From an uncultured Geobacteraceae bacterium (GTDB taxonomy: Bacteria; Desulfobacterota; Desulfuromonadia; Geobacterales; Pseudopelobacteraceae), in assembly GCA_903876875.1 (NCBI GenBank), contig CAIRBT010000015.1, positions 1 to 35,045 on the forward strand: a stretch of 35,045 nucleotides of DNA. The letters are read 5' to 3'. Of the stretch, positions 16,128 to 26,529 are shown one piece after another; within the stretch, counting starts at the first letter, position 1, and each line of letters begins with the position of its first letter. The position numbers and the translations under genes were made by a program. The notes beneath the pieces were generated by a model. That model was not told the origin of the DNA and ran no database searches. It worked only from the letters and a program-made list of their open reading frames with translations.

Positions 16128-17597
16128 TTACCGCATCATCTCAAAGAACCGATCTTCACAGGTTTCATCCTTAATATCGATAAACTTGTTGCAGATTTCG
16201 GTGACCATATTGATAACCCCCTGGTAGCCGATGAGCGGGAAACGGTGCTTGTTGACCCGGTCAAAAATCGGGAAACCGAAACGGAACAGCGGTACTTTGG
16301 CATCGCGGGCGGCGAATTTGCCGTGGGTGTCACCGATGATGGCGTCTACCGGATCGGTCACCACCAGACTGCGCAGGTGCCAGAGATCCTTGTTCATGTA
16401 AATTTTGCAGCCGTTGCCGTACATGGAACCGTCCAGCAGACCCTGCAGCTCTTTCTCCGCTTTTTTACTCCCCCGACTGCAGAGGATGTGGTGGGGACGG
16501 GCACCCATTTCCAGCAGGAATGATACGTATCCCATCAGGTAATCCGGATCGCCATACACGGCAAACTTTTTGCCATGCATATACTGCTGTGAATCGGTCA
16601 TGGCGTCAACGGCACGGCCACGCTCGTTCTTTAAGGATGCCGGAACGTCCTTACCGAACAGTTCGGATATTTTCAGCAGCAGGTTATCGGTCTTTTCGAT
16701 GCCCATGGGCATCGGCATGCTGACATGCTTGCCGGAATAGTTATCCTTAATCCAGCTAAAGGTTCTCGGAGTGGCGTAGGGACCGATGGCGATGGTGGCC
16801 TTGCCGTTGATCGAGTCAGCCGCCTCCTCCAGCTTGGTACCCCCCGCATAGATGTTGTAGGTGCCGTCGCAGGGGGAATCAAAGGTATCGCCAATGTCGG
16901 CCAGAATGGTTGTCGGAACGCCAAACTCCTTCATGATGCGCTTGTATTCACGGTAATCGCCCGTATTAAAATCGCAACCAGGGATCAGATTCAGCTTGCC
17001 GGTGCAGCGCCCGTCGATTTTTTTATCTTCCGTCAGGTTCTGCAGGATCGACACCAGCATGGAGTCATAGCCATGGATATGGGTGCCGTTAAAACTGGGA
17101 GTATTGGCATAGGGGGTTGGCAGTTCCTTGGGTACGCACCCTTTCTGCTTGGCATTTTTAATGAACGCGGTCAGGTCGTCGCCGATAACTTCCGGCATGC
17201 AGGAGGTAAAGATGGCGATCATCTTCGGCTTGTACAGAGCACAGGCGTTCTCCAGTCCTTCATGGAGGTTGTTCTGGCCGCCGAACACCGCGCCATCCTC
17301 AGTCATGGAGTCGGACACCGCCGGTGCTGGTTCACGGAAGTGACGGTTGAGGGTTGAACGGTAGTAGGAGGCGCATCCCTGTGAGCCATGGACAAAGGGG
17401 AGCGTTCCTTCGAAACCGTGGGCTGCCAACTGGGCTCCCAACGGCTGACAGGCGTGGGCCGGGTTGATGACCAGTGCCTGACGGGCAAAGTTTTTCTCTT
17501 TATATTCTTCACTGTCGATCCAGTTTTTGACGCGTTCCACCTCTTCGGGCGGTGTCTCGACAATCTTTTTAACTTCTAGTCCGAGTAGGTTTGACAT
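16128..17597 (-). CDS. nifK: Nitrogenase MoFe protein beta chain
   Basis: A 489-aa subunit of the alpha2-beta2 MoFe protein. P-cluster cysteines are visible in NPAHACQPLG, HGSQGCASYYR and FTSCMPEVIGDD. These contexts are specific for NifK rather than NifN. It starts 56 bases after nifD with AAAGGAGA before the ATG, and it is the last gene of the nifHDK transcript. No nifE or nifN follows in the window; the flanking gene is a sensor kinase on the other strand. Confidence 0.98.
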   Translation of the reverse strand: MSNLLGLEVKKIVETPPEEVERVKNWIDSEEYKEKNFARQALVINPAHACQPLGAQLAAHGFEGTLPFVHGSQGCASYYRSTLNRHFREPAPAVSDSMTEDGAVFGGQNNLHEGLENACALYKPKMIAIFTSCMPEVIGDDLTAFIKNAKQKGCVPKELPTPYANTPSFNGTHIHGYDSMLVSILQNLTEDKKIDGRCTGKLNLIPGCDFNTGDYREYKRIMKEFGVPTTILADIGDTFDSPCDGTYNIYAGGTKLEEAADSINGKATIAIGPYATPRTFSWIKDNYSGKHVSMPMPMGIEKTDNLLLKISELFGKDVPASLKNERGRAVDAMTDSQQYMHGKKFAVYGDPDYLMGYVSFLLEMGARPHHILCSRGSKKAEKELQGLLDGSMYGNGCKIYMNKDLWHLRSLVVTDPVDAIIGDTHGKFAARDAKVPLFRFGFPIFDRVNKHRFPLIGYQGVINMVTEICNKFIDIKDETCEDRFFEMMR

Positions 17598-17653
17598 GGG
17601 TTATCTCCTTTGGACCGGTAACCAATCTGTTACACGGCCGGTATGTATTCAGA

Positions 17654-19099
17654 TTAAAATGGTGCCTTCACCAGTTTCCAGGTAGGGCTGTTCACGGCCA
17701 TGTCAACATCACGGGCAAATATTTCAAACCCTTGGTAGCCATGGTAGGGACCGGAATAATCCCAGCTGTGCATCTGACGGAACGGAATTCCCATCTTCTG
17801 GAACACATATTTTTCCTTGATCCCCGAACCGATCAGGTCCGGCTTCAGGGCGTGGGCAAACTTCTCGAACTCATATTCGGATGGATCGTCATACACTACC
17901 GTGGCCTCCGGCATTTCCGGGGCGGTACGGTCGTAGTCATCGGTATGGGCAAATTCATAACCGGAGCCGACACAATCCATTCCCAGATCTTCATAGGCAC
18001 CGATGGTGTGACGGGGGCGGAGACCACCCACCAGCAGCATCACTTTTTTACCGTCCAGCCGTGGTTTATATTCGTCAATAATGGCCTGCATGATCGGTTC
18101 ATACTTGGCAATGGCCAGCTCTACCTTTTCCTTGATGGTATCGTCGAATCGCTCGCCGATGGCACGGAGGCTCTCCCTGATTTTGGTCGGTCCGAAGAAG
18201 TTGAACTCCAGCCAGGGAATGCCGTATTTCTCTTCCATCACCTTGCACATATAGTTCATGGAACGGTAGCAGTGGATCAGGTTCAGTTTCACCGTATGGG
18301 TGGCGGCGATTTTTTCCAGCTCGCCGTCGCCGGTCCAGACCGACTTCACGTTAAGACCGATCTCTTCCAGCAGGGACTTGGCGGACCAGACGTCACCGCC
18401 GATGTTGTAATCGCCGATGAGGGCGATGTCGTAGGGGCTGGATGGTTCGGCAAATTCACGGGTTTCAATGATATAGTCACGAATGGTGTCGTTGGAGATG
18501 TGATGCCCCAAAGACTGGGAAACACCGCGGAATCCTTCACAGTTACAGGGAATGATCGGGATATCCAGCTCTTTAGCCGATTTTTTGGCCACCGAGTTGA
18601 TATCGTCACCAATCAGACCGACCGGACATTCGGAGAGAACCGAGATCCCCTTGGCAAGTGGAAACAGGTCGTGGGCCTCTTCCAGCAAAGTTTTCAATTT
18701 TTTGTCGCCACCGTAGACGATATCTTTTTCCTGAAAGTCGGAGGTAAACTGCATGGCAAACTGGGTTACCCCGTTGATGCCGGTCACCAGGTTACGCCGG
18801 GTTCCCCAAGAGTACCAACCGCAGCCAACCGGGCCATGGGACACATGCACCATATCGCGGATCGGCCCCCAGACCACCCCTTTGGCACCCGCATAGGCAC
18901 AGCCACGGGCACTCATGACGCCGGGAACGGTTTTCTTGTTCGACTTGACACAGGCCGTACCGGAACCCTGATCATTGGCACCAAGATGTGGCGCACGTTT
19001 CTTTTTCGCTTTTTCAGGGTAAATGGACAGAGTTTCGGCAATCAGTGCCTCCGTCGATTCCTTGGTGATTCCGGGTATTTTTCGTATTTTATCTGACAT
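17654..19099 (-). CDS. nifD: Nitrogenase MoFe protein alpha chain
   Basis: A 481-aa catalytic subunit that holds the FeMo cofactor. P-cluster ligands lie in [22 protein letters not shown] and [12 protein letters not shown]. The cofactor Cys is in [16 protein letters not shown] and the cofactor His is in [14 protein letters not shown]. Length is normal for NifD. AAGGAG precedes the ATG. It lies 40 bases downstream of nifH copy 1 and 56 bases upstream of nifK. Homocitrate for the cofactor would come from nifV at 30019-31170. Confidence 0.98.
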   Translation of the reverse strand: MSDKIRKIPGITKESTEALIAETLSIYPEKAKKKRAPHLGANDQGSGTACVKSNKKTVPGVMSARGCAYAGAKGVVWGPIRDMVHVSHGPVGCGWYSWGTRRNLVTGINGVTQFAMQFTSDFQEKDIVYGGDKKLKTLLEEAHDLFPLAKGISVLSECPVGLIGDDINSVAKKSAKELDIPIIPCNCEGFRGVSQSLGHHISNDTIRDYIIETREFAEPSSPYDIALIGDYNIGGDVWSAKSLLEEIGLNVKSVWTGDGELEKIAATHTVKLNLIHCYRSMNYMCKVMEEKYGIPWLEFNFFGPTKIRESLRAIGERFDDTIKEKVELAIAKYEPIMQAIIDEYKPRLDGKKVMLLVGGLRPRHTIGAYEDLGMDCVGSGYEFAHTDDYDRTAPEMPEATVVYDDPSEYEFEKFAHALKPDLIGSGIKEKYVFQKMGIPFRQMHSWDYSGPYHGYQGFEIFARDVDMAVNSPTWKLVKAPF

Positions 19100-19139
19100 G
19101 GCATACTCCTTATGACGTTATTGACTTTACCGGGGAGGA

Positions 19140-20111
<972 letters not shown>

Positions 20112-20151
20112 TCATTATGGTGTTTGCTGCTCCTGCTTTGGTATGGTACTA

Positions 20152-20167
20152 AGCACAGGGTGTGCCA
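20152..20167 (-). promoter_or_regulatory. Sigma-54 promoter of nifHDK
   Basis: On the minus strand the sequence reads TGGCACACCCTGTGCT: perfect -24 TGGCAC and -12 GTGCT with exact GG-N10-GC spacing. The start point would be near 20140, giving a leader of about 130 bases that contains the attenuator. No TGT-N10-ACA NifA site was found upstream; the nearest has a 12-base spacer. Confidence 0.85.
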
Positions 20168-20512
20168 AAAATGATTTATTGTTTAAAAACTGATACATAG
20201 CATTATTTGCTTAAATAAAAGGCAAAAATTGGGTGGTTAATTGCGGGGATGATTCGCCAGCATCTGAGGCAGATGCTGATAAAATAGTCAGTCTGGAAGC
20301 ATTCTGAATGTCAACAGCTCACTCTCCCGATGCACAGGGCAAGTTTCTTGATCCATAATGTCGTTGTTCCGTGGGATGATGTTGAAATTCACGCTTCTTT
20401 GAGTAGAGACGCAAAATGTTGCGTCTCTCCGGAATAACCGGTTGAGCCGATAATGACCGCAGTCCCCTTCCAACTGCCGGAGACCGCGATCATACCGATC
20501 CGCACCCGCTCC
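20168..20512. other. Intergenic region between the nifH copies
   Basis: No credible gene; the only open frame here (20288-20473) has no ribosome site or family signal. The region holds an AT-rich stretch next to the sigma-54 promoter and a perfect 9-bp hairpin at 20258-20278 (CAGCATCTG/CAGATGCTG). A palindrome at 20405-20428 is listed separately. No terminator with a U-run follows nifH copy 2, so read-through into nifH copy 1 is possible. Confidence 0.5.
20405..20428. repeat. GAGACGCAA-type palindromic repeat
   Basis: AGAGACGCAA and TTGCGTCTCT form a perfect 10-bp stem with a 4-base loop. Palindromes of this GAGACGCAAAA...TTGCGTCTC type are dispersed in many bacterial genomes. Single copy in this window. 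Confidence 0.55.
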
Positions 20513-21496
<984 letters not shown>

Positions 21497-21551
21497 TCAC
21501 CATTACCGCTGTTGTCACCTTCGGAACCGTATTCCATGGGGGATTGCCCAC

Positions 21552-21589
21552 AAAAAACGCCCCGCTCTCATCGTTGAGAGCGGGGCGTT
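21552..21589 (-). terminator. Leader terminator (attenuator) upstream of nifH copy 2
   Basis: A perfect 15-bp stem (arms 21556-21570 and 21575-21589) with a 4-base loop, followed on the minus strand by a U6 run. It lies 173 bases upstream of the nifH start and about 70 bases downstream of a sigma-54-like promoter. The arrangement matches that of copy 1. Confidence 0.85.
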
Positions 21590-21660
21590 GGCGCCGTTGG
21601 CAAGGAATCTGTATCGGTTCATGTCGGCGGCATGAAGATCATGTCGTTACCAATTGAGGT

Positions 21661-21676
21661 TACATTATGCGTGCCA
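21661..21676 (-). promoter_or_regulatory. Probable sigma-54 promoter of nifH copy 2
   Basis: On the minus strand the sequence reads TGGCACGCATAATGTA: a perfect TGGCACG -24 element with a weak -12 (GT instead of GC) at the correct spacing. It is supported by the same promoter-terminator-nifH layout as copy 1. Confidence 0.55.
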
Positions 21677-21896
21677 AAAGACGGTATTGTTTATATACCG
21701 CAATAACGGCATGTTACCCGCGCAGCACCCCCGGAGTGTTTTCAGCAGAATTGGCCATGTGTGCAATAATCAGGCAGAATTGCTTTCAGCTGGCTTAAAT
21801 GAGTACATGTACACGCTCTTTCGGTCCTTGTATGAGCGCATATATACAGGAAACATTCGGCAGTAAAATTGCATAAGATTCAACAGAGGTATTTCC
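21677..21896. other. Intergenic region before the zinc-ribbon gene
   Basis: No convincing gene. A palindrome GTACATGTAC occurs near 21802-21812. A sigma-54-like match on the plus strand (CGGCAG then TTGCA, 21858-21873) lies so close to the ATG at 21897 that it would leave only about 12 leader bases. Confidence 0.35.
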
Positions 21897-22211
21897 ATGG
21901 ATCCACACACTGAACAATTACTCACAAAATACCGGGAGCAGCGGGATGGCATCAGACATTGCCCGGAACTTGCCGGACTCTGCCTGATTTGCGGCTCCGT
22001 CCACATTGTCCCCCATAAGGATAACAGCCGGAAGCTGGTCTGCCGCAACTGCGGCTTTGCCTTTTTCCGCTATGTCTGCCCCGAATGCAGCGAAACCGTT
22101 GATGGCCGGGATCCCCGCAATCGAGCCTGTCCGGAATGCGGGATCCGCATTTGCAGTTGCGGGGCCTGCGACTGCCCCACCACCTCACGAGACGAAAGGA
22201 GCTGTCCATGA
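21897..22211 (+). CDS. Cysteine-rich zinc-ribbon protein
   Basis: A 104-aa soluble protein with about fourteen cysteines arranged as zinc-binding pairs: CLICG, CRNCG, CPEC, CPECG, then a final CSCGACDC cluster. The N-terminal 20 residues are polar and helical. AGAGG precedes the ATG. Its stop overlaps the start of the FKBP gene (ATGA), so the two are co-translated. I do not recognise a named family. The pairing with a peptidyl-prolyl isomerase suggests a role in metal handling or protein folding. Confidence 0.8.
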   Translation: MDPHTEQLLTKYREQRDGIRHCPELAGLCLICGSVHIVPHKDNSRKLVCRNCGFAFFRYVCPECSETVDGRDPRNRACPECGIRICSCGACDCPTTSRDERSCP

Positions 22212-22636
22212 AACGTGCAACAATCGGTAGCAGCGTTACCTTCAGTTATATCGGCACCCTCGATAATGGCAGGATATTCTACAGCAGTGATGAACAGGGC
22301 TCCCTCACGGTCACCCTGGGAAGCGGTGAGCTGTTTCCCGCACTGGAACAGGCCATCGTGGGGATGGCGGACGGGGAGGTAAAAAACATTTACCTGACCG
22401 CCGAGGCGGCCTACGGGCCACGACTACCGGAAAACATTCTTACTCTGTCCCGTGCCATGTTTCCAGCCGACAAAGAAATCACCACCGGCCAGAAATTACA
22501 ATTGGAGTTCAAGGGGGGGGTGAAGCGAAACATGGTGGTTACGGAGGTGTCCGGTACCGAGGTGACGCTTGATGGCAACCATGGCTTGGCGGGGCTTGAC
22601 CTGACCTTTGCATTGCGGGTGGATCGGGTGGAGTAG
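22208..22636 (+). CDS. FKBP-type peptidyl-prolyl isomerase, SlyD-like
   Basis: A 142-aa cytoplasmic FKBP with the N-terminal strand VTFSYIGTLDNGRIFYSS, the flap and hydrophobic phrase GSGELFPALEQAIVGM, an insert-in-flap domain (about 65-120, PENILTLSRAMFPADKEI) and a C-terminal return strand LTFALRVDRVE. It lacks the His/Cys-rich metal tail of E. coli SlyD. The start at 22208 has GGAGCTG just upstream and overlaps the preceding stop. An 8-base G tract inside the gene (22513-22520) is a possible slippage site. Confidence 0.88.
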   Translation: MKRATIGSSVTFSYIGTLDNGRIFYSSDEQGSLTVTLGSGELFPALEQAIVGMADGEVKNIYLTAEAAYGPRLPENILTLSRAMFPADKEITTGQKLQLEFKGGVKRNMVVTEVSGTEVTLDGNHGLAGLDLTFALRVDRVE

Positions 22637-22766
22637 CATCGGCGGGAGTTACTGTTTCAGGGAGTTTGTCACATTACAGGACACAACATCAAACCATTTT
22701 ACCCTTGCTATATGCAGGTTGTTTACATACACTACTAGTCTGATTATCAGATTATCGGAGAGTGCT

Positions 22767-22909
22767 ATGGAGGCAATTACCGCGACCGATTTTTTACGGG
22801 ACTTCCGGGTTATGCTCAATCAGGTTGAGTTTCAAATGGTTTTTCGCTGCTAACCCGTAACATCAAATATTTGAAAGATATCGCTCGGTTAACAATTGCA
22901 GAAGTGTAG
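22767..22909 (+). pseudogene. Broken Phd/YefM-type antitoxin gene
   Basis: The first 23 codons (MEAITATDFLRDFRVML...) match the start of small antitoxins of the type M-E-x-I-x-A-T-D-F-x-R-x-F-R-x-x-L-x-x-V-E-F. After VEFQ the frame ends quickly (stop at 22851-22853), but a different frame from 22847 reads LLTRNI...DIARLTIAEV, resembling the family's LxTRNxxxIARL segment, and stops at 22909. A small deletion or shift has therefore broken it. No toxin gene follows. Family match is from memory of the motif. Confidence 0.5.
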
Positions 22910-22918
22910 CCACACCCG

Positions 22919-23611
22919 TCACTTCAGAAAGTTTTCCATGATGGTGCGGCTCGTCACTCGGTACCCTGCTTCCCGCGCCGTGAACTCGCCGACAAACTCT
23001 TGGGTGCGCTCCCGGGTTGAGCAATCCCAGGCACACCAGTCACGGATTATCCGCTCCGTGACTTCAGGATGAAATTGCAATCCCCAGGCGTTGTCCCCCA
23101 CCCGGAAGGCCTGATGGGGACACGCGGGCGAAGAGGCCAGTAATACCCCTTCGGGAGGAAGGTCAAAACTGTCGTGGTGCCACTGAAAAGTGCCGATTTC
23201 CCCCGGTAGCCCGACAAACAGACGATCCCCCCTCCCCTCTTCCGTCAGGGTGACATTGCTGACACCAAGCTCTTCCCAGCGATGTGACACCACCCGACCA
23301 CCACAGGCAGCCGCCAGTAACTGCCCCCCGAGACAGATACCCAGATAGGGTATGCGGACGGCAACACTCTCCCGTATTAACCGTTTCAGGTCACGGAGAA
23401 AGGGATGCCGGTCATCGTCATTGGCACCCATGGCCCCACCCAGCACGATCAACCAACCGATCTCCCCCACCGAAGGGAGCGTGCCATCCCGATAGGGGTG
23501 ATGAATAATGGGGGGAAACTCCAGACAGTCAAGAAGGTTACCGGTTGGCACCTCCGGATCGTTCTGAATAATATGGAGAATACCTGAATTTCCCGCCGGC
23601 TTCCTCACCAC
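22919..23611 (-). CDS. Class I glutamine amidotransferase domain protein
   Basis: A 230-aa stand-alone GATase1 domain. The nucleophile Cys is in GICLGGQLLAAA and the catalytic His-Glu pair is in LQFHPEVTE. A further GMP-synthase-like phrase, FQWHHDSFDLPPEG, lies between. Such proteins either release ammonia from glutamine for a partner or hydrolyse gamma-glutamyl compounds. It starts with GTG overlapping the stop of the AstE-like gene by one base, with AAAGGTG upstream, and is the last gene of the ATP-grasp cluster. The partner could be the ATP-grasp enzyme at 27539; that is an inference. Confidence 0.9.
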   Translation of the reverse strand: MVRKPAGNSGILHIIQNDPEVPTGNLLDCLEFPPIIHHPYRDGTLPSVGEIGWLIVLGGAMGANDDDRHPFLRDLKRLIRESVAVRIPYLGICLGGQLLAAACGGRVVSHRWEELGVSNVTLTEEGRGDRLFVGLPGEIGTFQWHHDSFDLPPEGVLLASSPACPHQAFRVGDNAWGLQFHPEVTERIIRDWCAWDCSTRERTQEFVGEFTAREAGYRVTSRTIMENFLK

Positions 23612-24555
23612 TACACCTTTCGATTCACCCGCAGAATCAGATCCCCCTCAAACAGCAGCGGATGGCGACGAATGCCGGTCAATAGTCCGGCAATGGGGGC
23701 GACGACCTTTTCAATGACGTTGCCACTGAAGCTGTCATAGATATACCCCAGTTCCTGCCCGGCGCGTACCCACCGCCCCACCTGACTGTCGGAGACAAAA
23801 GTACCGGCCTTTTCCGCATAGACCCGGAAGGCACTGGCCTTGTCAAAGTGGCAGATTTCCTCATCTTCCAGGGCGATATCCACCCCCTCCAGCACGCCGA
23901 TCCTGCCGAGAAACGACACCATGGCCCGGAATACCCGCTGACAGTGGTTCAGCTGCACCGTCCCCCCCTGACCAATCCGGAGCAGAAAACTCTCACCGGG
24001 CCACACCTTCCAGGAGCACATCATGGTGGTGGTAAAGACCGGTGACAGGGAACGTTCCATGATGGCCGGCAGGCCAAACTTCCGGGCGGTTTGCCGTTCC
24101 GCTTCCGTGGGACCGTGGAGCCGCACCTGGGGAATTTCTTCAAAATCGGTGCTGGCCGTATGGAGATCGATCCGGTAATCGGCACGCTTTGTGGCCTCAA
24201 GTACCGCATAGGCGATCCGCTGAGTTGTCTCCCCCATGGTGCTGCCAGGAAACATCCGGTTAATGTCGGTCTTGTCAAAGGGCCAGGTGCGGGTGCGGAG
24301 GTTCACCCCCAGCACGTTCACCGCCGGGATTATCAGCACCCGCCGTACCAGCCGCAGTTCGGGATATTTCCCCTCTTCGACATTGTTCAGAAAATCCGCC
24401 AGGCGAGAGAGGATAAATACGCCGTTAATTTCATCACCATGGAGACCGGCAACGAGGGCAACCGCCGGGTATGCCGATGCCGGACCGATTTCATGGCACG
24501 GTATATCAAAGCCATCCCGTACCGGTGCGGTCATGCAGAGTAGATTTCGTTTCAT
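23611..24555 (-). CDS. Succinylglutamate desuccinylase/aspartoacylase family protein (second copy)
   Basis: A 314-aa M14-type zinc amidohydrolase of the AstE/AspA family. Zinc ligands are in GLHGDEING (His, Glu) and YRIDLHTAS (His). NVLGVNLRTRTWPFDKTDINRMFPG is the family's substrate-binding block. The C-terminal domain is a beta-rich cap. The start at 24555 has GGGGAG upstream and overlaps the upstream paralogue by 4 bases. It shares EIPQVR and the DxNRxFPGST motif with its neighbour, so the two arose by tandem duplication and then diverged. A substrate related to N-acyl amino acids or acyl-peptides is likely; the exact one is unknown. Confidence 0.9.
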   Translation of the reverse strand: MKRNLLCMTAPVRDGFDIPCHEIGPASAYPAVALVAGLHGDEINGVFILSRLADFLNNVEEGKYPELRLVRRVLIIPAVNVLGVNLRTRTWPFDKTDINRMFPGSTMGETTQRIAYAVLEATKRADYRIDLHTASTDFEEIPQVRLHGPTEAERQTARKFGLPAIMERSLSPVFTTTMMCSWKVWPGESFLLRIGQGGTVQLNHCQRVFRAMVSFLGRIGVLEGVDIALEDEEICHFDKASAFRVYAEKAGTFVSDSQVGRWVRAGQELGYIYDSFSGNVIEKVVAPIAGLLTGIRRHPLLFEGDLILRVNRKV

Positions 24556-25526
24556 GCTCTCCCCCCGGTCCGTGCCATGACCCGTGCCATCAGGGACCCT
24601 TCGTATACCAGCGGGTATTCCCGCAGTGTGAATAATATGCCATCAACCGGAGACCGCACGTCGGACAGGATATCCCCCCGAAAGGGAGATACGATGGTGC
24701 CGAGCAGTTCGCCACGGCGAACATCGGTCCAGTGGGACGCACTCGGAATGAACAGACCGGAGGTCTGGGCGTTGAGAAAGTGAACATTGCTGTCGTCGGC
24801 GATCAGTGGGGTATGGCTGACCTGCGGGATCACCACCTCCGATGCCAGTATGCCCAATTCCTTCCAGGCGGTCAGAATACCGGTCACCAACTGCTCGCAG
24901 TATTCCGGGGTAATACGCATACCGACTCCCATCTCAACCACCAGACAGGGGGTACCGCAGCTGTTGAGACTGTGGGCAACGGTGGTTTCCAGAACGGTGG
25001 CGGCCCCATGGAGCCAGATCAGGTCAAGGTTCAAGTGACGCGCCAGCGGTACCAGCTTGTCGTCAAAATCCTGATTGATGCGAACTTGGGGAATTTCTCG
25101 CAGATAGATGTTACTGGCATGGATGTCCACCACCAGAGCGGCACCGGCAAGGGCTTCCATCAACGCGGCGGCCAGCCGGTCAGGCAAGGGCCCTGCGGTG
25201 GAACCGGGAAAGGCTCGGTTCAGGTCGGTATCAAAGACCGGCAGTCCCCTGGTCAGGGTATCAAGCCCCAGGGTATTGACCGCCGGATAGAGTTCCACAC
25301 TGCCGAGCAGTGCCGCTGGAGTGGTGCGGAGCAGCTCCTCAAGCCAGGAGGCGAGAAGGTGACAGACATAGAGCCCCTCCAGTTCATCGCCGTGGATACC
25401 GGCAACCACGGCAGCCCGCGGCCCACCCCCCCCGACAAAACGGGTGCGGCGCGTTTCCATTCGCTCACGGAATGGCATTTCGATGGTAAAAAATGTTTCT
25501 GTGCGTATTGAATCAACGTGGGACAT
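24552..25526 (-). CDS. Succinylglutamate desuccinylase/aspartoacylase family protein (first copy)
   Basis: A 324-aa paralogue of the following gene. Zinc ligands are in GIHGDELEG and LVVDIHASN; FDTDLNRAFPGST and LREIPQVRI are also conserved. Two ATGs are adjacent (25529 and 25526); the second is better spaced from AAAGGA and is used here. It overlaps the next gene by 4 bases. A C8 tract (25426-25433) lies in the region encoding VGGGGP near the N-terminus. It would remove an acyl or amide group from a small peptide or amino acid made by the ATP-grasp part of the cluster; this is a prediction from context. Confidence 0.9.
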   Translation of the reverse strand: MSHVDSIRTETFFTIEMPFRERMETRRTRFVGGGGPRAAVVAGIHGDELEGLYVCHLLASWLEELLRTTPAALLGSVELYPAVNTLGLDTLTRGLPVFDTDLNRAFPGSTAGPLPDRLAAALMEALAGAALVVDIHASNIYLREIPQVRINQDFDDKLVPLARHLNLDLIWLHGAATVLETTVAHSLNSCGTPCLVVEMGVGMRITPEYCEQLVTGILTAWKELGILASEVVIPQVSHTPLIADDSNVHFLNAQTSGLFIPSASHWTDVRRGELLGTIVSPFRGDILSDVRSPVDGILFTLREYPLVYEGSLMARVMARTGGRA

Positions 25527-25572
25527 CATCGTCCTTTCTATGGATATCTTTCATATTCAGGATTCAAAAGCA

Positions 25573-25616
25573 AATCCCCTAACCCCCCTTTGAAAAAGGG
25601 GGGTTAGGGGGGATTC
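25573..25616. repeat. Palindromic CCCCTAACCCCCC repeat, also a possible terminator
   Basis: AATCCCC-TAACCCCCCTTT and its complement AAAGGGGGGTTA-GGGGGGATT form a long stem with a 4-5-base loop, lying between the transglutaminase stop (25633) and the first AstE-like start. This palindrome type is dispersed in many bacterial genomes. It may partly separate expression of the two halves of the cluster. Confidence 0.7.
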
Positions 25617-25632
25617 TCAGTACAGATGGAAA

Positions 25633-26505
25633 TCAGGAAATCTCCTGCATGGTGACCGTAACTTCCGGCTGTTCTCCGGCCGAATCCCCCTTGAAACTTC
25701 CCCGTTGGGGAGCGGCATCGTAGGAATCCCGACCGATGGCCACCGCCACATAATGGTCGTTTGCCAAAAGGTTGTGGGTGGCGTCAAAACCGATCCACCC
25801 CGCTCCCGGCACCAATACTTCAGCCCAGGCGTGGGTGGCCAGTGTGGTTTCCAGGGTGCTGCTGATACCGGGGTCAAGGTACCCCATGACGTAACGGGCC
25901 GGGATATTCCAGGCACGCACCACGGTGATAAAAAGATGGGCAAACTCCTGACAGACCCCCCCCCCTTGACGAACCGATGTTACCAGGGAACCGTGGACTT
26001 CGGTACTGCCGGGACGGTATTCCAGTTGGGATGAAACCCAGGCCTGCAATTCGAGTAACGATTCCAGCATGGGGCGGGTACCGTCACGTTTCGGTATGGC
26101 AGTTTCAATGACCTCGGCCAGTTTGTCAATCGCCGGAGTTAACAGGCTCCGATGCAAAATAAAGTCATAGAGTGCCGGATTGGCTCCTAACTCTTTGTTC
26201 AGCCACTCCCGTTCCTCTGCGGGAGGCACCGGGTCAAAACTGAACGGATTTTCCTTGAGTGTTTCGACCTCACTCCGCAACCGGGTAATCAGCGTGCGGT
26301 GGGGGGGGATGACACAGAAATAATCTGCCCGATTGCCAAAGTAATCGTGGTATGTGGACAGCTCGGAGGGGGGGTCTGTCTCAATCACCGAAGAAAGCAC
26401 CTTCTGGTGCCCGTCGGAGCGGGGAGACAGCCGCAACTCGATATGATGTTCGCGAACCGTGTGCGGATACTCCAGTACTGTCTCGTGTTCAATGAGATAA
26501 CGCAT
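25633..26505 (-). CDS. Transglutaminase-like protein (Bact_transglu_N type)
   Basis: A 290-aa cysteine protease or transglutaminase-fold protein. The N-terminal beta domain (about 1-100) is typical of the bacterial transglutaminase N family. The catalytic Cys is in GGGVCQEFAHL, the His in THAWAEVLVPGAGW and the Asp in IGFDATHN. A G10 tract on the coding strand (25956-25965 on the plus strand) lies directly before the catalytic Cys codon and could slip. The start has AAGGAG upstream. It sits between the alpha-E gene and the AstE-like genes. This family regularly co-occurs with alpha-E and ATP-grasp proteins; it is thought to process peptides made by them. Confidence 0.93.
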   Translation of the reverse strand: MRYLIEHETVLEYPHTVREHHIELRLSPRSDGHQKVLSSVIETDPPSELSTYHDYFGNRADYFCVIPPHRTLITRLRSEVETLKENPFSFDPVPPAEEREWLNKELGANPALYDFILHRSLLTPAIDKLAEVIETAIPKRDGTRPMLESLLELQAWVSSQLEYRPGSTEVHGSLVTSVRQGGGVCQEFAHLFITVVRAWNIPARYVMGYLDPGISSTLETTLATHAWAEVLVPGAGWIGFDATHNLLANDHYVAVAIGRDSYDAAPQRGSFKGDSAGEQPEVTVTMQEIS

Positions 26506-26529
26506 TGCTTCTCCTTGTGGAAACGGACG

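Noticed and set aside
17591-19096. A 501-codon plus-strand open frame opposite nifD
   Set aside because: It lies entirely antisense to a fully supported nifD and has no family signature; it is a shadow of nifD codon bias.
20175-20200. Possible NifA upstream activator site (TGT...ACA)
   Set aside because: The spacer is 12 bases, not 10, and no second half-site is present.
20288-20473. A 61-codon minus-strand frame between the nifH copies
   Set aside because: No ribosome site, contains the palindromic repeat, and no family resemblance.
21858-21873. Sigma-54-like match (CGGCAG, TTGCA) before the zinc-ribbon gene
   Set aside because: The predicted start would fall about 12 bases before the ATG, on or at the ribosome site, and the -24 box is only a partial match.
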